Source: Lentzea guizhouensis
GTDB taxonomy: Bacteria > Actinomycetota > Actinomycetes > Mycobacteriales > Pseudonocardiaceae
Direction of reading: 5' to 3'
Assembly: GCF_001701025.1 (NCBI RefSeq)
Contig: NZ_CP016793.1
Span: forward strand, 1,736,001 to 1,800,000
Length of the DNA: 64,000 nucleotides
The notes under the pieces are model-generated. The model searched no databases, was not told the DNA's origin, and saw only the letters and a program-made list of their open reading frames with translations. The position numbers and the translations under genes are program-made. Below are positions 22,740-31,576 of this stretch, in pieces. The stretch's first letter is position 1, and each line of letters begins with the position of its first letter.

Positions 22740-25700
22740 GCGGCCCAGAGAGAGTCACGATCTACGTCCCGTGCGATGTCGTTTCCGTGCGGGTGAAGCT
22801 GGGGTTCGCCGAGGCCCTCACCCCGATCGAAAAGATCGTCCTCAAGGCGGTGCACGCGGGCGTCAGAACCCTCGGGGACCTGGCGGCGGTTCTCGGTCTG
22901 CCACAGCGCATGCTCGTCGACATCGCCCAGGACCTGTGGAGGGCCAAGTACCTCCTCGTGGTTCGAACCCGAACCGGAGTGCGCGTCTCGGACGAGGTGG
23001 CCCACGCGATCACCACCAACAGCCTGGACAAGCTGAAGAGCGCCGAAGTCGTCGACACCACCCGGAACTTGATGGTGGACAAGTTGACGAACGAGATCCG
23101 TCCGGTGCTCGGCCGTGACAATCCCGGTCAACGCCGGTTCGCCGTCCCGGTTGAGAACCGCCTGACGCGCTTGGGTGAACTGACGAACACCGACCTGCTC
23201 GTCGCGCTCGAGCTGGACCTGGCCAACGAGGCCAAGCGGAATGCCGAGGCCGCCGGTTCCGACACGAATGATCGCCAGGGGTTCGCACGCAACGCCCGGG
23301 TGCTCAGCGCCCATCTGGCGGGCAACGAACTCGCCTCCGTCGGACGGCGGTGGCTACCGGTCGAGGTGCGTCCCACCGTCGACCCGCTCGACGACGCCCT
23401 CACCGTGACCGTGGTGGACGACCAGTTCTCCGACGCGCAGCGTGCAGCCGCCAACGAGCAACTGAGCCGCCTGATCTCTGCACGGCCCAACGATGACTTC
23501 GTCCGCGCCCTGAGGGGACAGGCACCTCCCGGCCTCGTGGAAGCGCTGAGTCTCGCCGACGGGGTGGCACGCTTGCGCGGACAGGCTGAGGCCGCTGCCA
23601 CGATTCCGGCCGGGCAACGCCGGAACTGGCATTTTGCGCTGGCCGACCACGCCCGGCGGCTGGACACGCAACTCGTCGAGCTCACCGAGCGCGAGGTCGA
23701 CGCCACGGCCGTCATCGGTCGCGATCACACCGATGTGCTGCTCAACGCCATCAGAAGTGCGCGAACCCAGCTTGTGATCACCGCCCCCTGGATGAGCTAC
23801 ACCGCGCTGGCCGCGGTCGCCCCCGCACTACGAGCCGCACTTGAACGCGGCGTTGACATCTTCCTGCTGTGGGGGATCAGCCACGACCAGACGGTGGACG
23901 GAAGGGTCAACGGCCTCCTCTACGACATGGTCCTTCGCAACACCAAGAGCAGGTCTGCGGGAAAGCTCCACGTCCCGGGCAGTGACACGCAGAACAAGGA
24001 CGAGCCGATCTCGGGATCGTCGCGCACGCACGCGAAGATCGTGATCATCGATGACGAGCGTGCCTTCGTCACCAGCTGGAACATGTTGAACAAACCGGAT
24101 CCCTCGCAGGAGGTCGGAGTTCTGCTGGCCGGCATCGAGAACGGCCCATGTATCCCGGTGCGCGAACTCTTGAAGTGGGCGCGCTCGATCGTGCCGGACT
24201 ACCGGACGAGCAACCAGATGCTGGTGACCGAGAACGACTTCGCGTTGAGGAGAGGCCTCACCCGTTCCAGGGATTTCGCTGGACAACCCGAGCGTCAGGA
24301 CACCGCCAACGGCACACGCCGCCACCCCCAGCCGAGTGAACCTGATGACGGTGAGGGACAGGCAGCGGAGATCGCAGCGAGGACGTGGAGCAAGGCGTGG
24401 GTCGAGCACGCGAACCAGATCGGAGCCAAGCTCGCCGACCGCGCCAACGCCGACGGGCTTATCGTCGTCGACGGCACCCATCGTGAACTGCTCAAACGAG
24501 CTTTGCGACAGGCCCGGTTCCGCCTAGCCATCACTTCGGACCAGCTCAGCAGCCAGGTGGTGGACGACCGTTTCATCGGAGCGCTGCGCGGTGCGTTGGA
24601 ACGCGGTGTCGAGGTGGCGATCAGCTACAAGCGTTCGCACAGGAACGACAGTCCTGTCTTGTTTTCAGCCGGAGGACCGGTCGCGGCACCCCCCACCCGT
24701 GCGGAGTCCGCTCTCGCCGCGGTGGAAGCGGAGTTCCCTGAGCAGTTCCACCTCGAACGCGTGGACCTGCACGCCAAGGTGCTCGTCTGCGACGACCTGG
24801 TCGTGATCGGCAGCTTCAACTTCCTCTCGTTTGAAGGCTTCTTCAACACCGGTGCGGCATATAGGCGCCAGTCCGAGGTGAGCGTTCAGGTGACGAGCCC
24901 TCGCTTCGCGGACGAGGTCGCTCATCAGTTGGGTTTGACGAGTCCGCGTCCGGCGACAGCAGTGGCCGCGTTGCCGAAGTCCGAGGGTATCTACCTCACT
25001 GTGCAGCGGATCTTGAACGAGGTCGAGCCGACGATCGCCGTGGCCGAACACCTCACCACGGCAGCGGACCCGTGGACCGTCCTGGACCACCTGGCCGAGG
25101 ACGCGGAACGGAGTCTGCTGAGAGTCGCGGCGTCGGCCTGCCTGCTGCAGGAAGAATCGGGGAACGGCCATGCTGGCCCCAAACGCTGGGCACGTTGGCT
25201 CGTCGAGGACCTGTGGTCGGACGGACGCTTCGTCGAGGCGCTTCTGCTACGCCATCTGACCCGCGAGGACGAGTTGAGTCCGCGCCTACCTGTCGCCGTG
25301 CTGGCAGCCGCCAGGGGCACGTCCGCCTATCCTGCGGCACTGGGCAACGCCCTGTCCCTTCTGGACGCCGAATCGGACGACACCCCGCGACGGCGTGCGA
25401 TCGAAGTCGCGACGCTCCTCGTGTCCGCTGTGGAGCAAGTGGTCTTTATCGGCGGCAAGGACGCACAAGACACCTTGGAACTCCTGCTCTCCGAGATCGA
25501 GGGTGCCGCGAGCGGCGAGGACGACGGCATCGAACCGTGGAAGGTGCTCGGTGAAACGGCCCTGCAGTACGCCGCCGAATCGTTCGGCATCGCTCTTCCC
25601 GTCGAGGCGATCAAATGCGACCTGTCCAAAATGGCCGATTCTGATGACAAGGACCGTGCGTGGGATCGACTGAGCACAGCGTTCGACCGAGCGGAGCACA

Positions 25701-26194
25701 CGCACTTCGAGAGCACGCCTAGTCTCCGCACGCACCTCTATTTGTTCACCAACCCCAAAGGACATTTCACCCAGCTCAAGGACATCCTCACGGGCAGACG
25801 ATCCGCCGCGCTGGCACAGTGGCTCGCGGAACCCAAGCTGGGCAACTTGAACGCGCTGATCAACGCCGCCACAGCTACCGCCTCCCCCGGTGACCCGCTG
25901 ATGCACGGCACATACCTGAAGCGGTACGTCAGATTGCTCGAAAGCGTCATCGCAGAGGCGGAGGCTGTTGTCGCCCGGTGGAACGGACCCGACGACGAGA
26001 CAGGGCCGGATCTCGAGACCCAACGCCTGCTCACCGCGGCACGTCCGCTGGCCGAGGTCGTCATGCAGAAGCGTCCCGACCTCCTCGCCTTCATCGAGCA
26101 GTGCACCGAACCGGAAGCCCGGTTCCTCACCTCGGTGGTCGAGTCCTTTGACGAATTGGCTGTCTGGGCGGGAGGAAAGGAAACCGGTGACTGA
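22736..26194 (+). CDS. Double-HKD phospholipase-D-type nuclease with N-terminal winged helix (Mokosh MkoB-like)
   Basis: The 1152-residue product starts at GTG 22736, four bases inside the helicase gene. A winged-helix-like segment (LTPIEKIVLKAVHAGVRTLG, about residues 20-85) is followed by two PLD half-sites. HAKIVIIDD (His432) is paired with TSWNML, and HAKVLVCDD (His679) is paired with GSFNFLS. Both HxKxxxxD motifs are intact, so one chain can form a complete active site. The C-terminal 400 residues are helical with no recognised motif. Coupled to the helicase it would act as the nucleic-acid-cutting effector of the system. It is longer than a minimal PLD nuclease. Nuclease (rather than lipase) activity is inferred from context. 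Confidence 0.8.
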   Translation: MSGPERVTIYVPCDVVSVRVKLGFAEALTPIEKIVLKAVHAGVRTLGDLAAVLGLPQRMLVDIAQDLWRAKYLLVVRTRTGVRVSDEVAHAITTNSLDKLKSAEVVDTTRNLMVDKLTNEIRPVLGRDNPGQRRFAVPVENRLTRLGELTNTDLLVALELDLANEAKRNAEAAGSDTNDRQGFARNARVLSAHLAGNELASVGRRWLPVEVRPTVDPLDDALTVTVVDDQFSDAQRAAANEQLSRLISARPNDDFVRALRGQAPPGLVEALSLADGVARLRGQAEAAATIPAGQRRNWHFALADHARRLDTQLVELTEREVDATAVIGRDHTDVLLNAIRSARTQLVITAPWMSYTALAAVAPALRAALERGVDIFLLWGISHDQTVDGRVNGLLYDMVLRNTKSRSAGKLHVPGSDTQNKDEPISGSSRTHAKIVIIDDERAFVTSWNMLNKPDPSQEVGVLLAGIENGPCIPVRELLKWARSIVPDYRTSNQMLVTENDFALRRGLTRSRDFAGQPERQDTANGTRRHPQPSEPDDGEGQAAEIAARTWSKAWVEHANQIGAKLADRANADGLIVVDGTHRELLKRALRQARFRLAITSDQLSSQVVDDRFIGALRGALERGVEVAISYKRSHRNDSPVLFSAGGPVAAPPTRAESALAAVEAEFPEQFHLERVDLHAKVLVCDDLVVIGSFNFLSFEGFFNTGAAYRRQSEVSVQVTSPRFADEVAHQLGLTSPRPATAVAALPKSEGIYLTVQRILNEVEPTIAVAEHLTTAADPWTVLDHLAEDAERSLLRVAASACLLQEESGNGHAGPKRWARWLVEDLWSDGRFVEALLLRHLTREDELSPRLPVAVLAAARGTSAYPAALGNALSLLDAESDDTPRRRAIEVATLLVSAVEQVVFIGGKDAQDTLELLLSEIEGAASGEDDGIEPWKVLGETALQYAAESFGIALPVEAIKCDLSKMADSDDKDRAWDRLSTAFDRAEHTHFESTPSLRTHLYLFTNPKGHFTQLKDILTGRRSAALAQWLAEPKLGNLNALINAATATASPGDPLMHGTYLKRYVRLLESVIAEAEAVVARWNGPDDETGPDLETQRLLTAARPLAEVVMQKRPDLLAFIEQCTEPEARFLTSVVESFDELAVWAGGKETGD

Positions 26195-28796
26195 CAACCT
26201 GATGACCACTCTTCTCGCCGAGTGGCCGGCGCGGCGGAGGTATCCAGCTCTGGTCAGCGACCTGAGCTCAGGCACGCTCACTGCGGACACCGCCGCCCGT
26301 CACGTACTGGCGGGCTTGGCACGTCCGCGCACGCCGGCGCAGAATCTGACGGACCTGATCGCAGAGGGCCGCTTCGAGCAGGCGGAATTGTTGCTCATCG
26401 AGCTGCTCGACTCGGAGTCCGAGAGCGGCGCGTCGCTCAGCGCTGACGAGTGGTCAAGAGCAGAGTCGATGCTGGCGGAGTCCAGGGAGCGGGCCGTCGC
26501 TGCCCTGTCTCGCGAGTGGTCTGACCTCCTCCTGCGTGCTCAAGCCGTCGCCGTGGACCTCCCACCCGACACGGATTTGCTCGACACAGCAAGGCAATCC
26601 CTGTCCCGCGCGCGCGAGGAGATTGACGATCACTCCGGGCGCGTCAAAGACGGCGAGCGCGATGTCCGAAGGCGGATCGAGTCTGCGCTGACGGCCGCGT
26701 TGTCTGCGGTAGATCGTGCACCCGCCACCAGGGCGTGGGAGGCAGCAGTCAGGGAATGCCTGAGCGTAGGCGAACTCCGCGTTGCAGAACGTCTCGTGGC
26801 CGACGGTCCGCACCACATCGCCCAGGCGGGTCCGCATACGATTCCGAGACCGCCTCTCACCTGGCCTTGGCCCAACCGGCCGGTGGCAGAGGTGCTCTCG
26901 TGGTACGACAGTCCGTTCTCGATGCCAGGCCCGGAGTTCGTCCGCTTCCGCCTCGATCAGGGCGACATCGCGGCGTTCAAGTTGATCAACCTCCTCAAGA
27001 GGATGGTCGAGGGCGTGGATGCTGCGGCCGTACGGGACTTCGCCACAAGTCTGAGTGCGCTGCTGGGCAAACCGGTCTCGCTGGAGGTGAACGTCGCCGA
27101 GGGCAAGTCGGGCTTTTTGACCACCCTGTTCGGCCTCTCAGATCCCAGATTGCCGGACCTGCCGATGCTGGGATCGCGCGGGGTTCCGCTCTGGGTCAGC
27201 GACGAGACGACGGATGGAGACAGCACGCCGCCGGCGAGCGACACCCCGATCATCTGGTTCCGGCCGGTGCTGATCGCCCCATCGCCACCCGCCGCGTCCA
27301 ATGTCGCCGTCTTCGACGTGGCAACGCTGCTGCGCGTCATCGCTCCGGACGGCAGGAACGGAACAGCGATTCGCAACGAGCAGGGGATCAACTTGCTGCG
27401 GCTGTTGATCCCGCAGCTCTCCCCTGCCGCAGTGCTCGGCGACGCTCCTGCGGTGCTCGGCCGGGGGGCGTCACCACGTGACTCGCTCGCCTGGTACTTC
27501 GACCTGTTCGGTGTTCTGCCCGACGGTCCTGTTCTTGATTCCCTGCTGCAGGACAGCGACGAGCACCCCATCGTGCTCAACGAGTTGCTCACGGTCCTGC
27601 TGCGACACCGCCCAGCAGACAAGCGCATCCGCTCCGCCCAGCTGGCTGTCACTCGGACCGCCGAGGTCAGATCGGCCGCCCGCACGCGCGTGCTCCAGAC
27701 TCTCGCTGATCTCCCAGCAGCCAAGGCAGTGCTCATGCTCCTGCTGTGGCGGTTCGACGACGTAGAACTCGTCCGTGCCGACGAGGTCGCCGACAGCATC
27801 CCGACGGTTGAGCTCCCACCAGGAACCACGTCGTGGTTGCGTGAGCGCCTGCCCGTGCAGCGGGCTCTGGAGGCGCTGGCCGCGCGCGGATTCGTACGCG
27901 CCAGGACCAAGGACCGGTTCGCGTTACCCGGTCCTGGCTTGCGTGACCTGCTGCGCGGCGTCGACGGTCCCCGGAAGCTCCGCGATGACCTCGTCCTGGC
28001 GCTGAACGAGGCAGCGGAAAAGCTCCGGCAAACCCGCTTCTCCACCGCAGCACTGATCGCAGAACGGGTCATCCGACTCATCGGTCACCATGTCGACAAC
28101 GACGTCATCGCGATCACCGGCATGCTCGACCGTGCACTTGAAAGTGTCGCCGAACCTTCTGTGCAGTCGTCGATCCGCAGCGCGACGGATCGGTTGAGTG
28201 GCTTCGGCGGTGGTTCCTACGTCCAAGCCTACGAAGCGGCCTTGGCGCAACCCGAAGCGCTCGAAGTACACGATCTGATCCGCACTGTGATCGGTGATGT
28301 CGAGTGGCACCTCCCGGCCGGAGCAAGAATCGCCGACATCTCGCAAAGTATTGAACAAGCTAAGTGGATCCGAATAAATCGCTATGTGATGCAGGAAATT
28401 CTGAGAAGCCTCGTGCTGAACGCGGCTCGCGCGCTAAACTCGTCTGCACCGCAGGAGAACGGGCTCGTAGCCTTCCACGTTCGACAGGAAGACATGGGTC
28501 CGCAGTCGCAACCGCGCGCTGCGCAGGCACATGTGGTCATCGAGGTCCATGACAACGGACCGGGATTCTCCCCGGATGAGCTCGAGCTGTACCGGAGGAT
28601 AACCACACAGGGCGGCGCCGCATACGATCCGAGGACAATGACCCGGCACGGTTCTGGTATCCGCCAGGCAGTGACGTGGCTCGCCGACTTCCACGGCGCC
28701 CTGGAACTGCACGACCATTCACAGCGGTTCGGCGGTGGACGTGTCAGTATCTGGCTCCCGGCCGATCAGGCCCCCAGCGCCGGTGGAACTCCATGA
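26187..28796 (+). CDS. Large protein ending in a histidine-kinase-like DHp-GHKL ATPase module
   Basis: The 869-residue protein begins at GTG 26187, eight bases inside the PLD gene, with GGAGGAAAGG six bases upstream. Residues 1-200 are helical. The middle has no recognised domain except a winged-helix-like stretch near 530-600. From about 615 there is a DHp-like helical pair with LIGHHVDNDVIAI (His634/His635, in place of the usual H-E/D-xxN). GHKL motifs follow: N-box EILRSLVLNAARAL (737-750), G1 VHDNGPGFS (Asp789) and G2 RHGSGIRQA. No membrane helices are visible, so it is a cytosolic sensor or motor ATPase. Its C-terminal coding end overlaps the convergent receiver-protein gene by 53 bp. 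The phosphotransfer role is inference. Confidence 0.7.
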   Translation: MTDNLMTTLLAEWPARRRYPALVSDLSSGTLTADTAARHVLAGLARPRTPAQNLTDLIAEGRFEQAELLLIELLDSESESGASLSADEWSRAESMLAESRERAVAALSREWSDLLLRAQAVAVDLPPDTDLLDTARQSLSRAREEIDDHSGRVKDGERDVRRRIESALTAALSAVDRAPATRAWEAAVRECLSVGELRVAERLVADGPHHIAQAGPHTIPRPPLTWPWPNRPVAEVLSWYDSPFSMPGPEFVRFRLDQGDIAAFKLINLLKRMVEGVDAAAVRDFATSLSALLGKPVSLEVNVAEGKSGFLTTLFGLSDPRLPDLPMLGSRGVPLWVSDETTDGDSTPPASDTPIIWFRPVLIAPSPPAASNVAVFDVATLLRVIAPDGRNGTAIRNEQGINLLRLLIPQLSPAAVLGDAPAVLGRGASPRDSLAWYFDLFGVLPDGPVLDSLLQDSDEHPIVLNELLTVLLRHRPADKRIRSAQLAVTRTAEVRSAARTRVLQTLADLPAAKAVLMLLLWRFDDVELVRADEVADSIPTVELPPGTTSWLRERLPVQRALEALAARGFVRARTKDRFALPGPGLRDLLRGVDGPRKLRDDLVLALNEAAEKLRQTRFSTAALIAERVIRLIGHHVDNDVIAITGMLDRALESVAEPSVQSSIRSATDRLSGFGGGSYVQAYEAALAQPEALEVHDLIRTVIGDVEWHLPAGARIADISQSIEQAKWIRINRYVMQEILRSLVLNAARALNSSAPQENGLVAFHVRQEDMGPQSQPRAAQAHVVIEVHDNGPGFSPDELELYRRITTQGGAAYDPRTMTRHGSGIRQAVTWLADFHGALELHDHSQRFGGGRVSIWLPADQAPSAGGTP

Positions 28797-30039
28797 CTTC
28801 GACATGGAGCGAATCGACGTTCAACATTGCGGACCGCGCCTTCGCCCGCAACATCTCAGCCTCCTGACTGCACCGATCCATCCCGTCCCGTCGAGCGCTT
28901 CGTCCACCGCTCAACAGCGAGTCGCTCTTCACGTGGTACTCGTCGGAGTCGATCCACAGGTTGAGCCTTTTCACCCGACTCTGGTCGTCCACATCCACCA
29001 ACTCGTGTGCGGCGTGTAGCAGGTCCACCCCGTTGAGGCGCCCCGCCGAGTTCTTCTGCACGATGTCGACGAGCCGGTACTTGATCCGCAGATCGTCTTG
29101 AGCACGATATCGCGGTGGCGGCGCGACACTCATCAACGCCGCAGGAATCTCCGTGTGTCTCCGGAGGTGCTCGGCGATCACCGTCGTTCCATAGTTGTCC
29201 GAGAGGTCGTCCGTCAAGTGGAGGTCTACGAGCGCTCCGTCTACGGAAAGATCGTCGCGCTCTTTGTTCCACTGCGACAACGACGATATCGGGAAAACGC
29301 GAAAATCAGAGTCGAGAACCTCATGTATCTCGTTCATGATCTGGTCCTCGACCACGAGCAGTCGGGGTTTTTTTCGTAGACGCCTCAAAAAAGACGAACG
29401 CACGGTTTCGAGTTCCGGCAGAGTCGGGAACAACGACGCGAAGCGAGCGGCCTCGACGGAGGCCTTCAGGTCGGAATGCCGCTTGAGATGTTCGACCAGC
29501 ATCGACCGTGCACGCATCACGCGTTCCCACGGCCCTCGCAGCGGCCCAGTCCAAGACGCTCCCGGATTTCCTCTCCACAGCCCCATGAGCTTGTCGAGTT
29601 CGTCGATCTGCGGCGTCGCAGAAAGGCCGCTCACGCCATCGACAAAAAGCTGAGCGTCGATCGATTCGACATGCTGAGGTGACAGCACGTACCGACTTCG
29701 TCCCCGGCGCGGGTCTTGAATGATTATACCGCATTTGTTGCGCAGGTCTGAGATGCGCCGGTGCAGCGCATCATCTGAGATTCGGCCAGAGGGAAGAAAA
29801 TCAGTGAGCTCTCGCTTTGAGATACCGCCATCACCACTGAGAGCAATTAGAACCAACACCTCGGCTCGCGCCGCAGTCAATCCCGACACACGCGAGCCCG
29901 CCCTTGACACCTCAAGGTCGCCGAGCAGCTTGATCGAGACTGGAAGGTTGAGCCCTGAGTCATTCCGCAACGTTCGTCCAGCCTTCCCCACCGCACAACC
30001 ACCTGTGTTCACACAAGGACTAGAGCACCTCCATCCCAC
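28744..30039 (-). CDS. SARP-like winged-helix/BTAD regulator with C-terminal receiver domain
   Basis: In the 431-residue protein, residues about 34-120 form an OmpR/SARP-type winged helix (SIKLLGDLEVSRAGSRVSGL, then DALHRRISDLRNKCG). Residues 145-222 are a helical BTAD-like region (MGLWRGNPGASWTGPLRGPW). Residues 226-335 are a receiver domain with acidic pair Glu231-Asp232 (LLVVEDQ), phospho-acceptor Asp272 (GALVDLHL), Ser304 and Lys329 (DIVQKN). The order DNA-binding-then-receiver is the reverse of ordinary response regulators. It converges on and overlaps the kinase-like gene, an obvious partner. The start is uncertain: ATG 30039 has an odd Cys-rich leader, and GTG near 29985 would remove it. 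Confidence 0.68.
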   Translation of the reverse strand: MGWRCSSPCVNTGGCAVGKAGRTLRNDSGLNLPVSIKLLGDLEVSRAGSRVSGLTAARAEVLVLIALSGDGGISKRELTDFLPSGRISDDALHRRISDLRNKCGIIIQDPRRGRSRYVLSPQHVESIDAQLFVDGVSGLSATPQIDELDKLMGLWRGNPGASWTGPLRGPWERVMRARSMLVEHLKRHSDLKASVEAARFASLFPTLPELETVRSSFLRRLRKKPRLLVVEDQIMNEIHEVLDSDFRVFPISSLSQWNKERDDLSVDGALVDLHLTDDLSDNYGTTVIAEHLRRHTEIPAALMSVAPPPRYRAQDDLRIKYRLVDIVQKNSAGRLNGVDLLHAAHELVDVDDQSRVKRLNLWIDSDEYHVKSDSLLSGGRSARRDGMDRCSQEAEMLRAKARSAMLNVDSLHVEVMEFHRRWGPDRPGARY

Positions 30040-30957
30040 CGGGAGAAGAAGGTCTACAGCAGAGTTCGTCGCAGCGATCGCCCTGTACGTTACAGCCTAA
30101 GATGGAACCTTCAGCCAGCAGACGCAATCGCAACAGCGAGTCCTTTGTGGACCGGCTAAGCCAGTGATGAGAGGACTATGCAGGAACACCCAGGCATCAC
30201 CCCTTCCTCCCAAAGGAGCGCATCGACCTCCAGACGATGCCGCCGCCAGCAGTTTCTGCGTGCGGAGATCGGAGAAGGACGACGCAACCAACGTGATCTA
30301 CTCGGCAACGCGTAGACTCTGCGCACAGTTTCGCCAGTCTTCGAGACACGGAGTTCGCTTCCCTCTCGTACGGGAAGCGACTGCAGATCGCGGCTGCCCA
30401 GATCCCGGAAGCGTTACCTGGGAACGGTGTGCGACCTCGCGCTCGTCGGACTCACAGTTGCTCAGCCAGGAGGGGGCGACGCAGTGACGACCCCTTTCCT
30501 GACGGTGTTCGCTGCGTCGAGTGGTGACAAATGGCAGTCGAACATCACCGTTGTCGATCAGCCACGGCCATGACCGGCGGTGAACGCTGCAGTGCGGCCG
30601 TCACGGACGATGTCGTTCGCCACACAAGGGTCGGCATGGCAAACCAGGTCGCCGGGCGGAAGGCGACGTGAGAACCGGCGCATTTCCGCAGGCGATCGGA
30701 ACACAGCAGCGGCGGAATGCGCGCTGCAGTAGTGCGACGCTGAACGGCAGGGTCTCGTTCACGCCTCGTACCAGATGCGGGGGGCGAATCCGACGTCGCC
30801 TGCGAGGTGGTCCAGAACTTCTTGGCCACGGTTGTTGAGGCCGTGGATTCGCGGGGCCTGGTGAGGCCCGATCATGCAAGTGGCCGGGAAGAGGCACACC
30901 TGAGTGGAGGCTGCACCACCAGGACGCTGCACGTGTCGTCAATGCGGGAGATCGCAA
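30040..30957. other. Gene-poor island segment with short fragments
   Basis: No convincing gene is seen in these 918 bp. A GTG at 30483 follows AGGAGGGGG at good distance but opens only 29 codons ending at 30572. On the minus strand a 38-codon frame from ATG 30875 (MIGPHQAPRIHGLNNRGQ) ends at 30759 and reads like the C-terminus of some protein, but I cannot name it. The GC content is lower than in the flanks, in keeping with the rest of the island. I interpret the stretch as decayed accessory DNA. Confidence 0.5.
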
Positions 30958-31030
30958 CGCAAGAGGCGTGTGCTCACATCGAGCATCCGCCTCGTGCGTT
31001 GTGGGCGACCGCCCGGTCAGGCCACGTAGG
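30958..31030 (+). repeat. Island-flanking imperfect direct repeat, right copy
   Basis: CGCAAGAGGCGTGTGCTCAC then GAGCATCCGCCTCGTGCG, followed by TTGTGGGCGACCGCC and CGGTCAGGCCACGTAG, mirrors the left copy at 17159-17234. The hairpin arms here carry mismatches, whereas the left copy is a perfect palindrome. It also acts as the 3' end hairpin of the minus-strand gene fragment that stops at 31017. It may be an att-like relic or a dispersed terminator-type repeat. Confidence 0.6.
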
Positions 31031-31150
31031 CGATGTCGATTTCCCTCTCCTTCGTCACCTTGCCATTGCGCCGCAAGAAGTGCACCGCGTCCCCGATCAC
31101 CGGCAGCTGGGTCCCGCGCGCGATCACCGGCCGCAGTGCGATCTGCCGTT
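31017..31150 (-). pseudogene. C-terminal fragment of an unrecognised gene
   Basis: The minus strand reads about 43 in-frame codons ending VIARGTQLPVIGDAVHFLRR then NGKVTKEREIDIAYVA and TGA at 31017-31019. Codon use looks genuine, with G/C third positions. There is no upstream continuation: beyond about 31150 the other strand is TetR coding sequence. The 5' part has therefore been lost at a rearrangement point. The product family is not recognised. Confidence 0.4.
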
Positions 31151-31572
31151 CGCTCTCCGACTGGCGGGAGAACCTCGCCGCCTACGCCCGCGTGCTGCGC
31201 GCCGCATACCTGCGACACCGGGACGGCGCCCGCATCTTTAGCGGCGCAAGGGTTTCCGACCCCGAGGTGGTGCGCATGAAGGAATCCCTGTACCAGCGCT
31301 GGACGGAGGCGGGGCTGACCCTCGCGGAGGCGGACGACGCCATCGACGTGGTGGTCGCGTTCGTCGTCGGCTTCGTGATCGAGGAGCAGGAACGGCTGCA
31401 GTCGGCCGACGAGGACCCGTCGCGGTACTCACTCGCCGAACGTGATGCCTGGCTGGGGGAGCACGCTCCGCTGACCAAGGCGGCCGGGCGGTTGCGGAAC
31501 GACGGTGACCAGCGGTTCGAGCGCCACCTCGGGGTCGTTCTCGACGGTCTTGCCGCCGGGGTGCGGCGGTGA
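31147..31572 (+). pseudogene. TetR-family regulator lacking its DNA-binding domain
   Basis: From about 31147 the plus strand encodes the ligand-binding half of a TetR repressor of the tetracycline-repressor C-terminal type (DWRENLAAYARVLRAAYLRH, RDGARIFSGARVSDPE, then VVVAFVVGFVIEEQE). It ends at TGA 31570-31572. The N-terminal helix-turn-helix (about 60 residues) is absent. The frame upstream to 31033 is a different, reverse-oriented gene fragment. Without the DNA-binding domain it cannot act as a repressor, so it is annotated as a remnant created by the same event that truncated its divergent neighbour. Confidence 0.65.
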
Positions 31573-31576
31573 CGTC

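Noticed and set aside
19038..28796. Assignment of the kinase-helicase operon to BREX/Pgl or Druantia
   Set aside because: No methyltransferase, PglZ phosphatase, BrxC-like ATPase or Druantia-type large helicase is present; the kinase-fold plus COG1112 helicase and PLD pair fits Mokosh better.
30164..30487. 107-codon plus-strand frame in the gene-poor part of the island
   Set aside because: Composition is irregular, with no recognisable domain and no ribosome site at its start; a better-placed ribosome site at 30474 serves a different, very short frame.
30759..30875. 38-codon minus-strand frame beginning MIGPHQAPRIHG
   Set aside because: It reads like a protein C-terminus but is too short to identify and has no ribosome site, so it is only mentioned in the description of the gene-poor stretch.
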